From Cordilura impudica (lineage: Eukaryota > Arthropoda > Insecta > Diptera > Scathophagidae): 64,000 nucleotides of DNA. This document shows positions 11,017-22,409 of the stretch, in pieces. The translations under genes and the position numbers were made by a program. The notes below the pieces were generated by a model. That model searched no databases and was not told the origin of the DNA. It worked only from the letters and a program-made list of their open reading frames with translations. The DNA lies in contig OY821517.1 in the NCBI GenBank assembly GCA_963682025.1, positions 57,335,716-57,399,715 on the forward strand, read 5' to 3'. Each line of letters starts with the position of its first letter. The stretch's first letter is position 1.

Positions 11017-11870
11017 CAGAGTTCAGAAAAAAACACACACTGAATAAAAAACTCGTACATATATGTAAACAAACATAACTTAGACCAACACACACATATT
11101 TTTATTTTCATATCAATTATGTTTGTTTTTAAATTTTCTTCGTTGCCAAACACAATCATGACTTGTGTTCGTTTTAATATTTCGTTATTTACACGAACAT
11201 TTTTCTATCACGTACTTTTTGTTTCGATCACACATAAACCACACAGATTTGAGTGTTGCTTTATTTGAAGTTCGTGTTCTGGTACGTGTACTGAAAAAAA
11301 AACAGAACATGTACAATAAACAGGTTCGAGTTCAGTTATATTTTAAGTCGTGTTCTGGCTCGTGTACTATGAAAAAATAAAATTTTAATAAATTTGGTTG
11401 AAACAATTGTCGTCGTTTTTATCGGGGTGTATTAGATCACGAGTTGATGTTTCAATTTTTCGCAGTACACGAGCCAGAACACGAATTTAAAATATAACTG
11501 AAGTCGAACCTGTTTATTGTACATGTTCTATTTTTTCTTAGTACACGAGCCAGAACACGACTTAAAATATAACTGAACTCGAAACTGTTTATTGTACATG
11601 TTCTGTTTTTTTTTCAGTATACGTACCAGAACACGAACTTCAAATAAAGCAACACTCCAATATGTGTGGTTTATGTGTGATCGAAACAAAAAGTACGTGA
11701 TACAAAAATGTTCGTGTAAATAACGAAATATTAAAACGAACACAGTCATGATTGTGTTGGGCACCGTAGAAAATTTAGAAACGCACATAATTGATATGAA
11801 AATAAAGATATGTGTTGGCTGCTTTTGAACAGAACATTGTGTGTTTCATGTGTGTATTTTCTGAACCTTG
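11017..11870. mobile_element. Foldback-type hAT MITE with long inverted arms
   Basis: 854 bp. The termini are inverted: CAGAGTTCAGAAAA and, on the other strand, CAAGGTTCAGAAAA. Arms of about 350 bp are near-mirror copies: the plus-strand reading at 11165-11380 and the minus-strand reading at 11528-11788 give almost the same peptide (HINHT..SVALFEVRVLVR). About 80 bp separate the arms, and the right arm has an extra tandem unit of ~78 bp (11464-11538). The 8-bp duplication and CA-start termini fit the hAT superfamily. No transposase is present. Confidence 0.8.
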
Positions 11871-12270
11871 GATTTAATATTAAAATTTACAATCATACGT
11901 ATACGTATCTTCTACTCTGCTAATAATCATACGCCTTGGCTATGTTATGTTATTCAAAAAGATCGATCGGATGAGGGCAAATAACTTTAAGATCACTCCG
12001 TGACTATGCGTGACTATGTGTGACTCTGCATGACTACCCCAAAATTAATCTGTAGTCACAACAAGACTATGGGCCAAGTTTCAGATCAATTGTGTGAGAG
12101 GGAATGGGGTTGCCCCATGGCAGACAGACAGACAGGTCAAAAGTCGGGACATCAGAATTCGTTTTAGAGGTATGGTTCCTTGGCAAAAGTTTCTTATTTT
12201 GATACCTAGAATATGATTTTCCATGTCACTTGAGCGATTTTTTTGTCTCCCTACAAATCGACCCGCCCTA

Positions 12271-13521
12271 ATATAGACCCAATCAAAATTATTCGAGATT
12301 ATATGAAATCCGTAGATCAGAATAATATCACTCCAGCACATCGATTTCATTTAGGGCCAAAATGCAACAGCACTGAACAAGCCGAGTGCTATAAGAAAAG
12401 TTTTCGAAAAGCTTTCAATAGAGGCGTCCTATGGGCCTTGTTAATTGAATTTGAATTTGCAACATGCAGTATTGATGGATCGCGATCCATTTTAATGGAT
12501 TTCACAATAGGAGGTCATTCTGCGATATGGATCGCGATCCAAATATCACAATATATATTGAACAAGTAACAGTGCCCTACAAAATAATAAAGTTATTATC
12601 CCACAAACATCACCAGGTAGTGTGCAGAGCTATTTTATTAATAAAAAATTCTATATTAAAGAGAACAATTTGGTGAACCCGCCCCTAGATATTCAAGCTG
12701 GTGGAGCGCAGTGCGACTTATGGGCTCACTTCTTACATTCTTTACCAGTCTGATATGCCAACCAATGAAAACATGTTGCAATTTTAAGTACGCTCAGAAG
12801 AGAAATTTGTCTTCAAATTCAAATTAACAAATAACTTATACCGCAACATTCCTTTGATAAATATCAGCAAAAAGCTTAACATTCAGGTGAAAAAAGCTTG
12901 GTCTTTCTTGGCATTAAAAAAAAGCTTGATTTTTCTTGACAATTTAAAATTCAGTTAAATTAATATAAAAAAAAAATATTAATTTTTATAAATTTTTTTT
13001 ATTTGGGTTTAATTTAAACAAATTTGGTACATTTTTGAATATTTTACTGTGTTTTAGGATAAATAAGGGGGTATTAAAAGTAAAACAATTAAAAATACAA
13101 TTACGTTAAAATTACATTTAAATCACACTTTTCATTACTAAACTAATATTAACAAAAACTAAAAAAGAGACTTTAGTTGCAGTCTCTTCATTGTATTTAA
13201 ACAATTTAAATTTAAAACATTTAAATTAACATTTAAATTAAAGCACAGTTAATTTTTACACCTCTTCATTTTGCCACATATACTTGTTGCTCTTGGCAAT
13301 AGAATTAATCAAAATCGTAACATGTGGTGTAAGTAAATACTGCTGAAAAATTCAACAATTTTCATCAGAATTTTGTCTGATTAATAATTGTGCCTTTATG
13401 AGATCAAATGACATTCTCTTTCTGTCTGTGGTGTACAACTAATTTTAAAAGCTAAATGTTCTTTCGCATTAAACATTGCTTATTGGAATTAAAAATATAA
13501 ATAATATTAATTAATATACAT
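12271..13521. other. Anonymous AT-rich sequence
   Basis: No recognisable gene. An open frame over 12243-12569 matches nothing I know. The perfect palindrome TGGATCGCGATCCA occurs twice, at about 12476 and 12528. The rest is AT-rich with runs of ATTTAAAT-like sequence. Confidence 0.4.
12474..12542. repeat. Two copies of palindrome TGGATCGCGATCCA
   Basis: Two identical 14-bp perfect palindromes about 52 bp apart in otherwise AT-rich DNA. Function unknown; a dimeric protein-binding site is one possibility. Confidence 0.6.
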
Positions 13522-13523
13522 TA

Positions 13524-14090
13524 GGGCGGGTCAATTTGTAGGGAGTCAAAAAAATCGCTCAAGTGACAAGGAAAATCATATTCTAGGGATAAAAATAAGT
13601 AACTTTGCCAAGGAATTTTGGGGTAGTCACGCAAAGTCACGCATAGTCACGGAGTGACCTAAAAGTTATTTACCCTCACCCGATCGATCTTTTTGAATAA
13701 CATAACATAGTCAAGGCGTATGATTATTACTTATTGGCAGAGTAGAAGATACGTATACGTATGAGTGTTAATTTTAATATTAAATCAAACATAGTCCGCC
13801 CAATTCTAAACAAAAAATGGTGATTTTTGAAATGATTGTATGGGGTACCCCCAGGGGGTGTGCCACTGGCATGGGTGGGTCGGCCCTCCAAAGTTAGTGG
13901 GGGTCAATCATACATTTGAACTCGATTGGGGCACTCTAAATGGGTCAAAGTGAGACAGACAGATAGACAGGTCAAAAGTCGAAACATCAGAATTCGTTTC
14001 GAGGTATGGTTCCTCGGGGAAAGTTTCTTATTTTCATCCCTAGAATACGATTTTCCTTGTCACTTGGGCGATTTTTAAATCGACCCGCCC
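13524..14090. mobile_element. TIR repeat family B, copy 2
   Basis: 567 bp with inverted ends GGGCGGGTCAATTTG and AAATCGACCCGCCC, each bordered by TA (13522-13523 and 14091-14092). Contains the GTCACGC.AGTCACG block and GGGTCAAAGTGAGACAGAC. It is shorter than copy 1 because of an internal deletion near 13615. TA duplication plus TIRs and no coding capacity indicate a MITE. Confidence 0.82.
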
Positions 14091-14335
14091 TAATAAACAT
14101 AGATTGTTCCTAATAATTCTTTTAAAGAAATAGGCCCATATGTCATTGCAGCGAAATCATCCTTCTTTTTTATCCATGCGGAATTGCAGAAGAGTAGCAT
14201 ATTTTGGATTTTTCGATGGTGCGACTTCCCCATTGTTTTCCATGTTTATCAGCACACTGCTAGTATACAGATTAATTTATTCCATGTATAAATAAACTTA
14301 TATTTTTTTAACAAATGTATGTATTTTAAACAAAA

Positions 14336-15155
14336 CAAGTAAGAAAATTATAGTCAGTCTTGACCGACTTTATGATACCCTATACCATGGTTTAGAAACC
14401 CTATCTCTTCGGTCCAACTAAGTGGATATAGAAAATAAGCATAAAGCAGATTTGAGTGGCATTGTTATTATTTTTTTTTTTTTTGGCTGCAGATATGAAA
14501 ATGTTCATATCGGATGCTATATTTATATTGGTCCTAGGTCGAAAAATTTACCGATCCTGACCATATTTGGTAAAGCCACTTATATTTTGAAAAAATATAT
14601 ACTGACCAAATTTGAGAAAAATCTGTGCAATATTTTTGTTTTTTTGATAGATTTAAGTGAAAATCGGGAAGCGGCGTTATATGGGGGCTATGACAAAGAA
14701 TTGCCACATGGGGTTTATTATTGGATAACTGATAAATGGATGTAATAAACACACACAAACCCAATTTGGCCGAGATCTATATGATAATTTGGATCTTATG
14801 GCAATTTAAATCGAATTCATAGGGGTCATATGTATGGGGACTAGGTCTGAACATGAACCGAATTTCACCAATTTCAACAGCATTCATCCTGTGGCTGATA
14901 AAAGCTTATGTACTAAATTCCATTAAAATATATTCATATTTGCGAGCTGTAGTTTGATTACAAGGTTTACATGGACACACAGACGTACGGACGGACCGAC
15001 GGACGGACGGACGGACGGACATCGCTAAATCGACTCAGAAATTGATTCTGAACCGATCGGTATAATAATAGATGGGTCTAGGTCAAATATTTTTGGTAGT
15101 TACAAATAGCAGCACAAAGTCATTATACCCAAACCACACAGTGGTATAGGGTATA
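14336..15155 (-). mobile_element. DINE-1-like repeat (family C), copy 1
   Basis: On the minus strand the family begins TATACCCTATACCA, has a (GTCC)n microsatellite in the middle and ends with a 22-bp hairpin (ATAGTCGGTCTAGACCGACT...) followed by TTTTCTTACTTG. This copy shows the hairpin end at 14336 and the TATACCC end at ~15155. Subterminal inverted repeats, a GTCY-type microsatellite, a terminal hairpin and no target duplication are features described for DINE-1/Helentron-associated elements, on which the call rests. Confidence 0.7.
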
Positions 15156-15199
15156 AAAATTAATTTTAACTTACATTTCGTTATGCTCCTTATAGAACC

Positions 15200-15920
15200 G
15201 ACCATCTTTTATTATACCGATCGACTCAGATTCACTTTCAAATCACTTTCTGAGTCGATTTAGCGATGTCCGTCCGTCCGTCCGTCTGTGTGTCCATGTA
15301 AACATCAAACTACAGGTCGCAAATATGTATATATTTTGATGAAATTTTGAATATAAGCTTCTATCGGCCATGGGATGAACGCTATTGAAATTGGTGAAAT
15401 TCGGTCCATGGTCAGACCTAGTCCCCATACAAATGACCCCTACGAAATCGACTTAAATTGCCATAAGATCTAAATTATCATATAGATCTCGGTCAAATTG
15501 TATTTGTATGTGTTTATTATATCCGCTAATCAGCAGTCCAAAAATAATCTCTACAGGACAATTCTTAATCAAGACCGCATATAGAGCTGCTTCCCGATCT
15601 TCACTTAAATCTATCAAAAAACAAAAATATTGCACAGATTTTTCTCAAATTTGGTTTGTGTATATTTTTGCAAAATACAAGAGACTTTACCAAACATGGC
15701 CAGGATCGATCCATTTTTGGGCCTAGTCATCATATAGATACAGCATCCGATATGAACTTTTTCATATCTGCAGACAAAAAAAAATAATAAAAATCCCACT
15801 CAAATTTGGTTTTTGCTTATTTTCTATATCCAATTAGTTGGGTCTAAGAGATAGGGTCTCTAAACTCATGGTATAGGGTATCATATAGTCGGTCTAGACC
15901 GACTATAATTTTCTCACTTG
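15200..15920 (+). mobile_element. DINE-1-like repeat (family C), copy 2
   Basis: Inverted relative to copy 1, so the pair sits tail to tail. (GTCC)n at about 15270-15290 and the hairpin GGTCTAGACC at 15890-15900, ending ACTTG at 15920. The TATACCC end is lost. Confidence 0.7.
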
Positions 15921-15984
15921 TTTATTATTATGTTCTTATTTTTATGCTTATACTAAATAGAGTGAAACAATTTTTCTGTTTATT

Positions 15985-17050
15985 CAGTAGGGCCAACTGT
16001 TAGAAAAATTGTGTAAAAATTTCCTAATTTGAAAAAAATTACCGTTATTAAAATGATACTGCTTTTAAACTTTGAGAAAAAGTGGATACATAGAGATTCT
16101 TGCTTTGATTAAACATTGTTTTTTGGTGGGAAGAAATATGCCCAAAGAATGGATTGTTAAACATTATGGAAAATTTTCGCCATCATATTCAATGGTTAAA
16201 ACGGGGTATTCCGAATTTAAACGTGGTAGTACTAGCATAAATGATGCACATCATCCTGGTGTCCAAATGAGGCAGTTAACAAAAGTGCATCAGGTTGTAT
16301 TAGATAATCGAAAGATTAAAGTAAGTGAGTTAAGAATATATTACATGATCATTTAAATATGAAAAAGCTTTTTGCTCGATGGGTGCCCCGATTTTTAAGA
16401 GTTCAACAAAAACCGAAACGTGTTCATGTTTCAAAGCATGGTTTGGAGATGTTTGAAATAAATTCAACTGGATTTTTATGTCGATTTGCAACAATGGATG
16501 AGACATTGATTCACTATTATATACCGGAGTCCAATAGACAGTCTGTGGATTGGTTACAAGCATGCGAAAGCCGACCAAAGCGGCCAAAGTCTCAACAATC
16601 GGCTGGAATGGTAGTTGCAAGTGTGAATGGTATAATATTTATTGATTACTTGGAGAAAGGAAAAACAATAATTGTCAAGTACTATGTTGAGTTATTGGAA
16701 TGATGGAATGAAGAAATTGAGAAATCAGGAAAAAAAATAAGAAAACAATCCTGACAATGCACCGGCGGATTCATCTGGTTTGGCTTTATAAAAATTTAAG
16801 TCCTTACATTACGAATCGCTTCCTCACCTGCCGTATTCTCCAGATGTGACCCACAGCGATTGTTACTTCTTCCAAACTAGAAATAATGGCCCCAGAGATT
16901 GAGCTTTTCCACAAATGAAGAAGTCATATCAGAGACGGAAGCCTATTTTGAAGAGTTTGACAAATCGTATTTTTTCAAGGGTATCAAGATGTTAGAGGAT
17001 CGTTCGCAAAAGTGCATTTCTCTTAACGGAAATTACGTTGAAGAGGAAAA
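15985..17050 (+). pseudogene. mariner transposase relic M1
   Basis: Starts with a terminal sequence CAGTAGGGCCAACTGTTAG, also found at the 5' end of M2. The coding region is heavily damaged. Segment 16359-16703 gives FARWVPRFLRVQQKPKR, ATMDETLIHYYIPES (first catalytic Asp) and YLEKGKTIIVKYYVELLE. Downstream are DNAPAD (second Asp region) and YSPDVTHSDCYFF (third, D34D-type). The upstream helix-turn-helix part is readable only with frameshifts (KEWIVKHYGKFSPSYSMV). Same subfamily as M2. Confidence 0.85.
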
Positions 17051-17059
17051 TTGTTTTTA

Positions 17060-18008
17060 AATCCAAAAAAAACGGGTTTTTATATATAACGCAAAAGCTT
17101 CCTTTGTTAGCTTTCTAACAACATATCTAATATTGTTAGTATCTCATCAATAGTTTCTGCCCCTTTACCAAGAAAGTCGCTTAAATGAAAATCATTTCAT
17201 ATATCAGTTATATTTATTGTATACTTATTTTTTTTTTTTTTTTTTTTTTGTTAACAGTAAGCGATTACCGTGGGTATACGAGTATTTAGATGTATTAATA
17301 TATTTCGTCAATTGGATAATGAGTTTAACGCCTTAAAAATTATCTTCACAAATTTATTTTAGGCCAACAGAATCTACAACATGTACACGGCTGCATTTTA
17401 GTGGAGCATGATTTATTTTAATACATTTTTAACTTTTCCAACAAATTTTCTTTTACACGACACAGAGAGATTCATAGCTGGCAATTTATTGGATTTTATT
17501 GACCATGAAAAAATATTTATTGACAAATTGTGAACATTTATCAAACAATTTAATAAGCTTTTTCGACTCAGAATAAAGAAATATCTATTTTGTGTTAATG
17601 CTGTTGCTGTCTGGTATTTATTACAGATTTATTAAGTAATTTGTAAAAGATTTTCAATGAACTACTTCACAACTTAGAGGTTCAGTTTCATCAACCTTAC
17701 CTAAGTATGTGTGTAGTTCGAACTTAAGTTCTTATTTCACTTCTGATAAAAAAATTCAATATTTGAGTTCTCACTGTCAAACTGAACCTTAATAAAAAAA
17801 ACCAGGGGTAAAACACTATTTCAATAGAATGTACTTATAAATCTATAAAAATAAACAAATAACTTTTATTTAAATCCCCAGAGTATCAAGAAAAATGCCA
17901 GTTTTTTTATGCATATACAGTAGGGTGGAGTGAAGTTATAGGGGAATTTTTTTTCTTGGCATTTTAATATTTATGCTCAAATAGATGCATAAATATTATA
18001 TTCTCGTC
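17060..18008. other. Anonymous sequence
   Basis: I see nothing coding. A long T run lies at about 17229-17249. CAGTAGGGTGGAGTGAAG at about 17920 resembles a DNA-transposon end but no partner end was found. Confidence 0.4.
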
Positions 18009-18096
18009 GCTTTGATCACAAGCTGACGAAACTGACATTTTTAACATTTTACAGGAGAATACTTTTTATAGTTTTGCGATCATATTCCCTCTTCTC
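18009..18096. repeat. Inverted repeat L, left copy
   Basis: GCTTTGATCACAAGCTGA.G.AACTGACATTTTT, present in inverse orientation at 20270-20412. It may be the terminal repeat of a decayed element enclosing DINE copy 3, or two independent copies. Confidence 0.55.
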
Positions 18097-18425
18097 CACG
18101 CTAAACTGTGTGTGATATCTTTAGTCTCCTTTTCTAATTATGTAGTTTGAAATGTGTTCTTTACTATTATTAAATAAAATTACCATAAAAATTGTATTAT
18201 AATGAATTTCTTCAATTCCAAAGCAGTTACGACACTTTGTGAACAAAAAATGTATCCACAATTATTAATTTATTTAAAAATTTTAAAAATATATTTTGAA
18301 TTATAAAGTTATTTATTTCATATTATTACATGTCTATATACATACATATACATTTACATAACAAATCAGAAAAAAAAACAAAAATTAAAAGTAATGAGTT
18401 CAATATAAGGTAAATTAAGCAAAAA

Positions 18426-19235
18426 CAAGTAAGAAAATGATAGTCGGTCGAGACCGACTATGTGATACCCTATACCATGCGTTTAGAGACCCTATCTCTT
18501 AGGCCCAACTTACTGGATATAGAAAATAAGCATGAACCAAATTTGAGTGAGATTTTTATTAATTTTTTTGGCTGCAGATATGAAAAAGTTCATATCGGAC
18601 GCTATATCTATATGGGGACTAGGCCCAAAAATGGAACGATCCTGACCATGTTTGGTAAAGTCTCTTCTATTTTGCAAAAATATATACAAACAAAATTTGA
18701 GAAGAATCAGTGCAATATTTTTTGTTTTTTGATAGATTTAAGTGAAGATCGGGAAGCAGCTCTATATGGGGCCTATGACTAAGAGTTGTCCCAGGGATCA
18801 TTTTTAGACTACTGATTAATGGATGTAATATATACATACAAACCCAATGTGACTAAGATTTGTATGATAATTTGGATCTTATGGCAATATATGTTGATTT
18901 CATAGGGGTCATTTGTGTGGGGGCTAGGTCTGAACATGGACCGATTGTCACCAATTTCAATAGCGTTCATCCCATGACCGATAAAAGATTAAATACCACA
19001 TTTGATCAAAATATATTCATATTTGCGACCTGCAGTTTGATTACAAGTTTTACATGGACACACAGACGGACGGACGGACGGACGGACATCGTTAAATCGA
19101 ATCAGATAGTGATTCAGATAGTGATTCTGATTCGATCGGTATAATTAAAGATGGGTGTAGGTCAAATATTTTTGGTTGTTACAAACAGCAGCACAAAGTC
19201 ATTATACCCAAACCACATAGAGGTATAGGGTCTAA
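18426..19235 (-). mobile_element. DINE-1-like repeat (family C), copy 3
   Basis: Hairpin end CAAGTAAGAAAATGATAGTC at 18426, (GGAC)n at about 19065-19090, and the other end AGAGGTATAGGGT at ~19235. Flanked by A-rich DNA on the hairpin side, like the other copies. Confidence 0.72.
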
Positions 19236-19239
19236 AAAT

Positions 19240-19640
19240 ATGCATGTTCTGGCAGCTTGATTACTGGGGTGTCTCCAGTAGTAAGAGACATCAAATCCGT
19301 ATATTTATTTATGGGTATTTTTGGCGGTATCTCATTTAATTTCAAAATTTTTCCATCAATAAACTTAAAACAGAGCGCTTCAGTGTCAATGACCCCCCAT
19401 ACATTGTGTCACCATGTTTATTTTTAAAGAATAATTTGTTAGGATCACTCTTTACGACTCTATATTCTACCATTTGTGTCCAGTTTATAGGCTCTCCTGC
19501 ATCATCCTTTCGCACGGATAATAGCTTTAAGTACACCGAGAGTTTTTTAAAGTTTAAAAAATCTATATATTCCATTGGGACCACTTCATAAGGCTTCTGT
19601 TTCTTAGCCAATCGAAATATTGCATTTAGTTGACTGGGAA
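19240..19640 (-). pseudogene. C-terminal fragment of a transposon-like protein
   Basis: Minus-strand frame 19342-19611 gives EVVPMEYIDFLNFKKLSVYL, INWTQMVEYRVVKSDP and LFFKNKHGD, then IPINKYTDLMSL (19240-19340, another frame). The layout resembles the C-terminal part of an arthropod transposon protein family, perhaps the one in element F, but I cannot prove that. No TIR was identified. Confidence 0.4.
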
Positions 19641-20269
19641 CGTGAACGTATCCACTTCTTTTTTAATGCGTACGTGATTGCGCTGAGGGTAAATACTAAT
19701 TTTAAATAACAAATAACAAGATATCAAATATTTGATAATAAGTATAAAGGAAAATATTTGATAATGAAGTTTAAAATGAAAATAGTTAAAAACAATATTT
19801 AAAGAAAATGTATGATAATTATTAAATACAAAGTAAACTAAATAAAATATATAATAAGGAAGAAAGGGGAAGGAGTTATTAGGGTCACTCACAATATTAT
19901 ATATGTAACTCCAGGTTCTTCGGATACTTTTTGATAAACACGTGTACAAAAGAATTTCTGGAGTTTGCAAAATATTTCTTTTTGTACTTTTTTCTTCTTC
20001 GTTCTAAAATCAATTGACAGTCACTACTGACAAAGAGAAAGATTGAATGTTCACTAACTCTCTCAGTAATTGTTTGATTTTGCCTGCCACCAAAAGATGT
20101 CACTCAGCAATTCATGCTATTGCTATCCTGATGACATATTTGACACCACTTTGCAATAATATTCAAACAGTTCTTAAAGAAGTGCAATATTAACTGAAAA
20201 ATTGCAGTGACGTCTGTTTGTGAACAATTTTGTTTGCATTCTGTCAGTTACGTCTAAAATGTTTTAGCT
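19641..20269. other. Anonymous AT-rich sequence
   Basis: Nothing supportable. Open frames on the minus strand are low-complexity and AT-driven. Confidence 0.4.
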
Positions 20270-20412
20270 TTTTTTGCGATAACGGTTATATATTCGATCA
20301 CAAAATTTACACACAAGCTGTGCTATGACTGCAGAAGTCCTCTAGTGTCTTAACTCAATTTCGGAAAAAATGTCAGTTCCTTCAGCTTGTGATCAAAGCA
20401 ACGATATGAAAT
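20270..20412. repeat. Inverted repeat L, right copy
   Basis: Reverse complement of the block at 18009-18096 (CAGCTTGTGATCAAAGC). It abuts the 3' end of mariner M2. Confidence 0.55.
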
Positions 20413-20727
20413 ATAAGGCCGTTCGGAGTTCACCTTTCAGGACAATGGTATTCTTCAACGTAATCTCCGTTAAGTGAAATGCACTTCCTCCAACGATCCT
20501 CTAACATCTTGATACCCTTGAAGAAATTAGATTTGTCAAACTCCTCAAAATAGGCTTCCGCGTCTGATATGACTTCTTCATTTGTGGAAAATCCCTTTCC
20601 CGGGAGCCATCTTTTTAAGTTTGAAAACAAATAATAATCGCTGGGGGCCAGATCTGCAGAATACGGTAGGTGGGGAAAAAATTCGTAATGAAAAGACTTC
20701 AATTTTTCTGAAGCCAAAGCAGCCAAG

Positions 20728-20732
20728 CATTG
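20728..20732. repeat. 5-bp target-site duplication of Transib T2, left
   Basis: CATTG, repeated at 22405-22409. Five-base duplications are typical of Transib. Confidence 0.85.
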
Positions 20733-22404
20733 CACTATGGCCGAAATTGCGATTTTAGCGGCAAAAAGTCAATTTTTCAGCTTTAAATTTTTACAATTTT
20801 TTTGATGGTGTTCAATACCCAACATATTGATAAGAAAAAGCTTAAAAAAAATTTACTGTTGGCAACCCTGTTTATGTACAAACAGCTGTTAATGTTTACA
20901 TATTTTTTAGTACGTGTTAATACAAGTGAAGCAGCAAAATTTTTATAAAATTAAAAACTGTTTTTTTAATAATATATTCTTGTAAAAAAAAACTTTGTAA
21001 ATATGAGATCTAATACTCGAGGTGAGTATTTTTACTATAGTTTGCTAAATGTTTGTATTTCGTACTTATTTTGGTGGTTTTTTGTGTGAATTTTTTTGTG
21101 AAATTCTGAAGAATTTTATCGTTTTTCGTAGAGTAAAACTAAAAATGTCATGAAGTGTCATTGGAACTATTTACTTGTGGTTATTTGTACAAAACTCAAG
21201 TTTTATGTCATGGTAAAAGTGTATGCATTTGACTGCTAATGAACGAATTTTTAATATTTTTGTAGAAACACTCAGGTTCAAAAATTCTGAAGTATTTCAC
21301 TTTTGGTTGAGAAACAACAGGAATGTTTCGAATTACATAGAAGGAAAGATTCCATACGAAATTGACAGTGAATTAAGTAAATTAATATGTACTAAAGCTC
21401 GGAACTTATCTAATTTTATTAAACTAAAATGGGATAAACAATCCAGAAATGAGAAAACATTTAGAAAATATATTAAGGAATGGTTGGGTCGAGAAACAAT
21501 TTTTTTATACCGAAAAAGATTATGCCATCGGGCGACCAAAAATGACTTATGATAACAGCTGCGAAAGAAATAAAAGGAAATTAGCTTCCGAATTAGCTTC
21601 CCAGCAAGGAGACTATGAGCAATTATTAGTTCATGCTTTAAAGTAAAATATAAATTATATATGACATTAATAGATGGGAAAGTCTTAAATGTGTTGACAG
21701 AAACTAAAAGTGTACAGCAATGCCCCATCTGTCATGCCGGTCCAAAGCAATTTCGATCTATAAGAAACTTTGATTCTCCTAATTTTGAAGCGAAATATGG
21801 AATAGGTTGCCTTGCAGAAAATGCATCTGAGGCGCGAAACAAATATTATAAAAAAAGATCGAACTGGTCACGCTCGAAAGGATTCAAGAGTGAACAACAT
21901 AATTGACATGTATCATAGAGCAATGGATAGCTCTAACCCGTATATTTCAAGTTTATGTTTGCAAGAACGTACAAATAGTTTAGAAAAACTTCCGTTTCCT
22001 CGAGAAGTAATTGATCTTTTTAAAATGCCTGAATTACCACCAGAACTGCTATTACCTTCGACATCTCAAGAAGCCTCCAGCTGCAATTATAGTTCTGATT
22101 CCGATGTTAGCTTAGAGTCGTTAAATAATTATTCATTGGAATTAGAAGCAGGTGAAAACGGGGCGTGAACCGCTCATTTTTTTCTCAAGTGGCTTTTTTG
22201 TCAGTAGAAGTCCGTATAACCATTTTGGTGAAGCTAGCTTGCCAGGAAGTACTATTTGCCATTACTTTGGAAAAAGACGGCGTGGCCCGCCCATTTTTTC
22301 TCAAATCGATTTTTTTCTCATTAGAAGTCTACACAACAAAGTTGGTGAAGCTAGCTTGTCGGGAAGTATTTTTTGCCGCTAAAATCGCGATTTCGGCCAC
22401 AATG
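20733..22404 (+). mobile_element. Transib T2: deletion derivative with 35-bp TIRs
   Basis: 1672 bp. The termini match over 35 bp with three differences: CACTATGGCCGAAATTGCGA on the left, and CATTGTGGCCGAAATCGCGA for the right end read on the other strand, both continuing TTTTAGCGGCAAAAA. The Transib consensus start is CACWATGG. The 3' untranslated part contains an imperfect ~117-bp tandem duplication (about 22150-22265 and 22266-22382). It encodes only a reduced transposase and must have relied on another source to move. The host is mariner M2. Confidence 0.88.
21003..22168 (+). pseudogene. Transib T2 transposase remnant (RAG1-related), with intron
   Basis: Exon 1 is ATG at 21003 (MRSNTR) to a GTGAGT donor at 21022. 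The TTTTTGTAG acceptor ends at 21265, and splicing gives MRSNTRETLRFKNSEVF in frame. Next come KLICTKARNLSNFIKLKWD, a -1 shift at about 21490, and GRPKMTYDNSCERNKRK. A deletion then jumps to MTLIDGKVLNVLTETKS and CPICHAGPKQF (zinc-binding part), and a second jumps to SEARNKYYKK and GHARKDSRVNNIIDMY, the block carrying the third catalytic acid (Glu of EARNK). The first and second catalytic Asp regions are deleted. The acidic Ser-rich tail ends at 22168. Confidence 0.8.
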
Positions 22405-22409
22405 CATTG
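22405..22409. repeat. 5-bp target-site duplication of Transib T2, right
   Basis: Second CATTG. Deleting element plus one copy rejoins mariner M2 at HHDN/A. Confidence 0.85.

Larger units (their letters stand above)
10717..12270. mobile_element. TIR repeat family B, copy 1, split by a hAT-type MITE
   Basis: Left part 10717-11016 and right part 11871-12270 are two halves of one non-coding repeat whose ends are inverted (GGCGGGTCGATTT and AAATCGACCCGCCC). It contains family landmarks CAAGTGACAAGGAAAAT, TCTGTCTGTCTCACTTTGAC and, near the right end, GCGTGACTATG.GTGACT units. Related copies are at 13524, 39395 and 47862. No protein is encoded. A two-base TA target at copy 2 suggests a Tc1/mariner-type MITE (inference). 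Confidence 0.75.

Noticed and set aside
11165..11788. Two similar 71-86 residue proteins
   Set aside because: They are the two inverted arms of the foldback MITE read in opposite directions, not duplicated genes.
12243..12569. 108-codon open frame after family B
   Set aside because: Starts inside the family-B end and matches nothing I know; open length is compatible with chance.
19342..19611. Host gene on the minus strand
   Set aside because: The fragment looks like a transposon-protein C-terminus, has no neighbouring exons that I can identify and lies among repeats.
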